From an uncultured Gammaproteobacteria bacterium (GTDB lineage Bacteria; Pseudomonadota; Gammaproteobacteria; Pseudomonadales; Azotimanducaceae): a stretch of DNA of 17,734 nt. Positions within the stretch are counted from its first letter, which is position 1. Each line of letters opens with the position of its first letter. The notes below the pieces were generated by a model, which was not told where the DNA came from, searched no databases, and was given only the letters and a program-made list of their open reading frames with translations. A program made the position numbers and the translations under genes. This document shows, in pieces, positions 14,546 to 17,734 of this stretch. The stretch is taken from the NCBI GenBank assembly GCA_913043075.1, contig CAJWLI010000005.1:1-17734 (forward strand). Reading direction: 5' to 3'.

Positions 14546-15545
14546 GATGACTGGGTCCTTCTCTCCCTCTTTTCTCTCCGGCGTGCTCGGGGTAAACGGA
14601 AGCGGCATATAGGTCACCATGCTGGTCCATGGCTAATTGGTGGATATAGACAGAGATTTTCTCTACCCGCTCCTCAATCTCTCCGGAATCTTCGTTCAAG
14701 ATCACTAGATCGCTCATCTTGTCACTGGCATAAATTTTTTTGTCATAGGTGGTAAGGCTCAAAGGCGTAATATGTGTCCACTCATCAATGTAAGTCCCGT
14801 CGGCGTTAAATCTTTGTATCCGGTGGTAGGCGCCTTCGTCTGTACTTTTCCTCTCTTTGGCTATTTGATTTGGAAGTGTCATATAGTCATGGAAATTACC
14901 ACCAACTAGATCCGCCACTAGAATTCTGCCTTTGCTGTCCTGCGTGATCGCGTGCGGGGTGTTAAACTCCTGGGGTCCGCGGCCCCAGCTCCCCAATTCC
15001 TTTAGGAAATTGCCCTCGCTATCGAACCAGACTAGTCGTGAATTCCAATACCCGTCGGCTACAACGATGTTCCCATCCTCTTGCTGTAAAACTGCTGTGG
15101 GGCCGTTAAAATGGTTCTCATCGCAACCCCATTCCCCAAATGTACCCAGTTCTAATAATATTTTTCCCTCAGGAGTGTATTTCCTAACGACGTGTCCATC
15201 TCTGTCGGTGGTCCAGAACATGCCATCTTTTTCTATGTAGATTGTGTGGCCACCGAGGGCGAACCCTGGTTCATCAGACTTCCCCCATTTCCCCAAAAAT
15301 TCGCCTTCTCGGGAGAACATTGAAACACTGCTTCTCCCCATTTTTTCTTTCATTGCGAGTGGATGAGCTGCCCAATGCTCGATATCTCGGGTGAACAAAT
15401 AGATTACGCCGTTTTCGTCAACTGCTACGCCGGAACCCATTTCAAAGTCCACTTTTTCTGGATAGTTAGGCCAATTAGCTAGACGATATTGATTTCGAGA
15501 TGCGGTTTTCTCGGTCTCGTTTTCTACGTCATGGCTAATGCACAT
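14523..15545 (-). CDS. NHL-repeat beta-propeller protein, peptidylglycine alpha-amidating lyase-like
   Basis: 340 residues from the ATG at 15545; a GGAG (15555-15558, minus strand) is 9 bases upstream. The frame continues to a TTG at 15560 that would add five residues but has a poorer site. Repeated blade motifs are visible: SGVAVDENGVIYLFTR (38-53), GGHTIYIEKDGMFWTTD (98-114), NGPTAVLQQEDGNIVVADGY (147-166) and NTPHAITQDSKGRILVADL (195-213), each followed by a 'FD..G.FL..LG' type strand. This order resembles bacterial NHL proteins annotated as peptidyl-alpha-hydroxyglycine lyase-like, but lyase activity is not demonstrated by what I see. About 26 residues (roughly 214-240) are inserted between a blade's VADL and the HRIQRF that normally follows directly. 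No signal peptide is evident. It may bind or process a substrate related to the neighbouring hydrolase. Confidence 0.8.
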   Translation of the reverse strand: MCISHDVENETEKTASRNQYRLANWPNYPEKVDFEMGSGVAVDENGVIYLFTRDIEHWAAHPLAMKEKMGRSSVSMFSREGEFLGKWGKSDEPGFALGGHTIYIEKDGMFWTTDRDGHVVRKYTPEGKILLELGTFGEWGCDENHFNGPTAVLQQEDGNIVVADGYWNSRLVWFDSEGNFLKELGSWGRGPQEFNTPHAITQDSKGRILVADLVGGNFHDYMTLPNQIAKERKSTDEGAYHRIQRFNADGTYIDEWTHITPLSLTTYDKKIYASDKMSDLVILNEDSGEIEERVEKISVYIHQLAMDQHGDLYAASVYPEHAGEKRGREGPSHRRWTRDP

Positions 15546-15577
15546 CAATTGATGCTCCAATCAAATTTAGACACTAT

Positions 15578-15605
15578 CTAGACAGATTAGCGCTGGTCTG
15601 TCCAG
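15578..15605. promoter_or_regulatory. Compound palindrome, probable operator between NHL and aldehyde dehydrogenase genes
   Basis: GACAGA (15581-15586) and TCTGTC (15597-15602) are inverted around a centre that contains the palindrome AGCGCT (15589-15594). One more CT/AG pair lies outside, giving 11 of 14 paired positions across 28 bases. A direct TAGACA repeat (15568-15573 and 15579-15584) overlaps it with an 11-base period, about one helical turn. It lies 33 bases upstream of the NHL start codon and 90 bases before the dehydrogenase, so one regulator could control both. No regulator gene for it is in view, except possibly the TetR protein, whose own site looks different. Confidence 0.55.
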
Positions 15606-15640
15606 CCGAGCTTTTAAAACAGCATTTTGCTCCTTTCCCA

Positions 15641-15669
15641 TGGCCAATTGATCGAGTTTTTCCTATTAT
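15641..15669 (+). promoter_or_regulatory. Possible sigma-70 promoter for the second aldehyde dehydrogenase
   Basis: TGGCCA (15641-15646, 4 of 6 matches to TTGACA) and TATTAT (15664-15669, 5 of 6 matches to TATAAT) are separated by 17 bases. Transcription would start near 15676, leaving a 20-base leader that carries AGGGG before the ATG at 15696. The -35 element is weak. Confidence 0.35.
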
Positions 15670-15695
15670 GAAGGTTTGAAGAAACAGGGGTAGAA

Positions 15696-17102
15696 ATGAA
15701 GGGATATAATTTATTGATAAATGGTGAAATGGTGGCTGGAACAAGCACGATGCCTGTCTTAAATCCTGCAACCGAAGAGGTTTTGACTGACTGTCCTAGA
15801 TCTTCGGAAGAGCAATTGAATCAGGCCGTTCAAGCAGCGAAGAACGCCTTCTCTTCATGGAGTCAAACGCAGATACAAGAGAGAAAAGAGATAGTTCTGA
15901 AAATAGCTGACATCGTCGAAGCAAACGCCCAGGAATTGGCGCAGATTCTTACCGAAGAACAAGGAAAACCGATCGGCGATGCAACTGGTGAGGTTTATGG
16001 GATGGCCGCCTTCTGTCGATATTTTGCTAGTCTCGATTTGCCGGTGAAACTGATCGAAGATAGTGATGGCAGAAAAGTAGAGGCTCATCGAACTCCCCTG
16101 GGGGTTGTGGGCGCGATAGTCCCTTGGAATTTTCCTCTGATTCTCTTGGCGTTTAAACTGCCACCTGCACTGATTGCGGGGAACACAATTGTAATTAAAC
16201 CTGCTCCAACGACACCCTTAAGCACTCTGCGGGTTGCAGAATTGATCAAAGACGTTGCGCCTCCCGGGGTAATAAATGTGATTACTGATCTTAACGATTT
16301 AGGCGCAGCGCTTACCGCACATCCAGATGTTCGGAAGATATCTTTCACGGGATCTACCGCTACTGGCGCGAAAGTAATGGCTGGGGCTGCGGGATTGTTG
16401 AAGAGAATAACCTTAGAACTCGGCGGAAACGATGCTGGAATTGTGTTGAATGATGTTGACCCGAAAGAGGCAGCACCAAAGCTTTTCAACAGCGCTTTCC
16501 AAAATACTGGTCAGGTATGCATAGCGATGAAGCGATTATATGTGCACGAAGATATTTACGACGAAATGTGTGACGAGTTGGCTACGCTAGCGAACGAAAC
16601 GGTAATTGGTAATGGACTTGAGCAGGGCACCAAGCTCGGACCTCTTAACAATAAAATGCAATTTGATAAGGTTAAAGAATTAATTGAGGAAGCGAAAACC
16701 GATGGAAATGTAATCGCGGGTGGTGAAGTGCCAGAGCAGCCGGGTTATTTTATTCGGCCTACGATAGTCAGAGACATCGAAGAAGGATCGAGATTGGTTG
16801 ACGAGGAGCAGTTTGGCCCGGTTCTGCCGGTGATGAAGTTTTCAGATGAGGAGGATGCAGTTGAACGCGCTAATGCGACTCAATGGGGGCTTGGCGGTTC
16901 GGTTTGGTCCTCTGATCTAGACAAAGCTTATGCGTTAGCCGAAAAAATGGAAGCAGGGACTATTTGGATTAATAAGCACTCAGAGCTAGATCCAACCATT
17001 CCCTTTGGAGGATCCAATCAGTCAGGTTTGGGCAAAGAGCTCGGTGCAGAAGGGTTAGAAGAATTTACACAATTAAAAATCATCAATATGGCGAAAGCCT
17101 GA
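15696..17102 (+). CDS. NAD(P)-dependent aldehyde dehydrogenase (ALDH superfamily), second copy type
   Basis: 468 residues, full length. Catalytic elements are N145 in VPWNFPL, K168 in VIKPA, E241 in LELGGND and C275 in TGQVCIAMKR; the C-terminal block is PFGGSNQSGLGKELGAEG. It differs throughout from the leftward ALDH, so it is not a recent duplicate. From memory the INKHSELDPTIPFGG end resembles the ALDH subgroup of Streptomyces AldA-like proteins; this is tentative. AGGGG lies about 6 bases before the ATG. Only 16 bases separate it from the acyl-CoA dehydrogenase, so the two are almost surely one operon. The likely job is oxidation of a pathway aldehyde to an acid in the cytoplasm, ahead of CoA activation and dehydrogenation. 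Confidence 0.93.
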   Translation: MKGYNLLINGEMVAGTSTMPVLNPATEEVLTDCPRSSEEQLNQAVQAAKNAFSSWSQTQIQERKEIVLKIADIVEANAQELAQILTEEQGKPIGDATGEVYGMAAFCRYFASLDLPVKLIEDSDGRKVEAHRTPLGVVGAIVPWNFPLILLAFKLPPALIAGNTIVIKPAPTTPLSTLRVAELIKDVAPPGVINVITDLNDLGAALTAHPDVRKISFTGSTATGAKVMAGAAGLLKRITLELGGNDAGIVLNDVDPKEAAPKLFNSAFQNTGQVCIAMKRLYVHEDIYDEMCDELATLANETVIGNGLEQGTKLGPLNNKMQFDKVKELIEEAKTDGNVIAGGEVPEQPGYFIRPTIVRDIEEGSRLVDEEQFGPVLPVMKFSDEEDAVERANATQWGLGGSVWSSDLDKAYALAEKMEAGTIWINKHSELDPTIPFGGSNQSGLGKELGAEGLEEFTQLKIINMAKA

Positions 17103-17118
17103 AATAAAGAGCAAAGGT

Positions 17119-17734
17119 ATGAGTGATAACTTAGAAGTGTTTCGAGAAGAAGTATCGGCATGGGTAACTGAAAACTTTCCCAGACGGTTGGTTGGCTCCG
17201 TAATGGGGCTGGAGGGACAGGCAAGCGATGAAGTCAAAGCTGACTTTGAGCTTTGGCGTCAGCGGCTGGCTGGTCAGGGATGGGGGGCCCCGACTTGGCC
17301 AAAGCACTACGGTGGCGCCGAACTTTCGGATGCCGAGGCGAAGGTTATCAGCCAAGAAATGGGTAAGCAGGGAGCATTCAATCCGATCCCGCTGATGGCT
17401 GGGATGGGGGTGACCATGGTTGGGCCCACCATTTTGGAATATGGCACGGACGAGCAGAAAGAGAAGCATTTGCCTGGTATAGCCTCAGGGGAGGTTAGAT
17501 GGTGCCTTGGTCTGTCCGAACCCAACGCTGGCTCTGACTTAGCCTCGCTGTCTACTCGTGCAGAGGACGATGGCGATAGTTTTGTGATAAATGGTCAAAA
17601 AATATGGACGTCAGGCGCTGACATTTCACAATGGTGTGGCGCGTTGGTCAGAACGGACACCTCTGCAAAAAAAAGAGACGGCATCAGCTTTGTTCTTTTG
17701 CCCATGGATCAAGACGGCGTGACAACGAAGCCGA
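17119..17734 (+). CDS. Acyl-CoA dehydrogenase, N-terminal part (3' end outside window)
   Basis: 205 complete codons are visible before the right edge. The N-terminal helical domain contains the GWGAPTWPKHYGG motif typical of the family. The FAD/substrate-binding strand reads CLGLSEPNAGSDLASLSTRA, followed by FVINGQKIWTSGA, which matches the conserved 'TEP..GSD...l.T.A...gd.y.inG.K.wit' block. The catalytic base lies beyond the window. It would introduce an alpha,beta double bond into an acyl-CoA in the cytoplasm and pass electrons to electron-transfer flavoprotein. The N-terminal region through GQGWGAPTWP resembles the group of long acyl-CoA dehydrogenases that act on bulky or cyclic acyl chains, but this is a guess. 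AAAGAG lies 7 bases before the ATG. Confidence 0.92.
   Translation, partial: MSDNLEVFREEVSAWVTENFPRRLVGSVMGLEGQASDEVKADFELWRQRLAGQGWGAPTWPKHYGGAELSDAEAKVISQEMGKQGAFNPIPLMAGMGVTMVGPTILEYGTDEQKEKHLPGIASGEVRWCLGLSEPNAGSDLASLSTRAEDDGDSFVINGQKIWTSGADISQWCGALVRTDTSAKKRDGISFVLLPMDQDGVTTKP

Noticed and set aside
14523..15545. Firm naming of the NHL protein as peptidyl-alpha-hydroxyglycine alpha-amidating lyase
   Set aside because: The blade order resembles that group, but catalytic and metal-binding residues could not be assigned by eye, and bacterial members are mostly uncharacterised.
15608..15632. GAGC...GCTC with inner AAAA/TTTT, possible hairpin upstream of the second aldehyde dehydrogenase
   Set aside because: Pairing requires a 4-base bulge and an otherwise A/T-only stem; too weak to report as an element.
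16085..16489. Leftward 134-codon open frame inside the second aldehyde dehydrogenase
   Set aside because: It is antisense to the ALDH active-site region with all catalytic residues present; a shadow of the real gene.
17131..17525. Leftward frames opposite the acyl-CoA dehydrogenase
   Set aside because: The rightward frame from 17119 is open to the window edge and carries the conserved acyl-CoA dehydrogenase block, so the leftward frames are shadows.
1..17734. Search for tRNA, rRNA, CRISPR arrays, insertion sequences, toxin-antitoxin pairs and phage genes
   Set aside because: No cloverleaf-like segment, regularly spaced repeat, transposase motif, terminal inverted repeat pair or small paired genes were seen; absence is judged by eye only.

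Overview
The window looks like a stretch of chromosome from a Gram-negative bacterium. The evidence is an RND efflux pump with a lipoprotein periplasmic adaptor, no introns, Shine-Dalgarno-led genes and moderate G+C. The general style of the proteins (acyl-CoA enzymes, an RND pump, a CocE-type hydrolase, an NHL propeller protein) suggests a marine gammaproteobacterium; that placement is an impression, not something the sequence proves. I see no tRNA, rRNA, CRISPR array, insertion sequence or phage gene, and no gap longer than 300 bases without a gene.

Layout. (1) Positions 3-233 hold the C-terminal end of an enoyl-CoA hydratase-family protein, read rightward. (2) A leftward pair follows: aldehyde dehydrogenase (2954 to 1536), then a class III CoA-transferase (1471 to 275), with a hairpin between them. 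(3) A rightward FAD-dependent aromatic-ring-type monooxygenase (3118-4299) is AT-richer than its neighbours, starts with TTG, and ends in a bidirectional terminator. (4) A long leftward series is read TetR regulator (11559), RND adaptor, RND pump, then after a 142-base gap thiolase and MFS exporter (down to 4319). (5) A rightward pair diverges from the TetR gene: a zinc-independent NADPH reductase (11723-12718) and a CocE/NonD-type serine hydrolase (12740-14536). (6) A leftward NHL beta-propeller protein (15545 to 14523) meets the hydrolase tail to tail with a 14-base overlap inside a perfect hairpin. (7) A rightward second aldehyde dehydrogenase (15696-17102) is followed by an acyl-CoA dehydrogenase cut by the window edge (17119 on).

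How it may fit together (inference). A hydrolase, an FAD hydroxylase, a double-bond reductase, two aldehyde dehydrogenases, a CoA-transferase, an acyl-CoA dehydrogenase, an enoyl-CoA hydratase and a thiolase could take an ester-bearing or cyclic organic compound through oxidation to a carboxylic acid, CoA activation and beta-oxidation. The TetR-controlled RND pump and the MFS exporter would protect the cell from the compound or its intermediates. The substrate cannot be read from the sequence. The best-supported regulatory elements are two palindromes: a 24-base one between the TetR gene and the reductase (11575-11598), and a 28-base one between the NHL gene and the second aldehyde dehydrogenase (15578-15605). 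I found no clearly new defence, mobile or RNA system.
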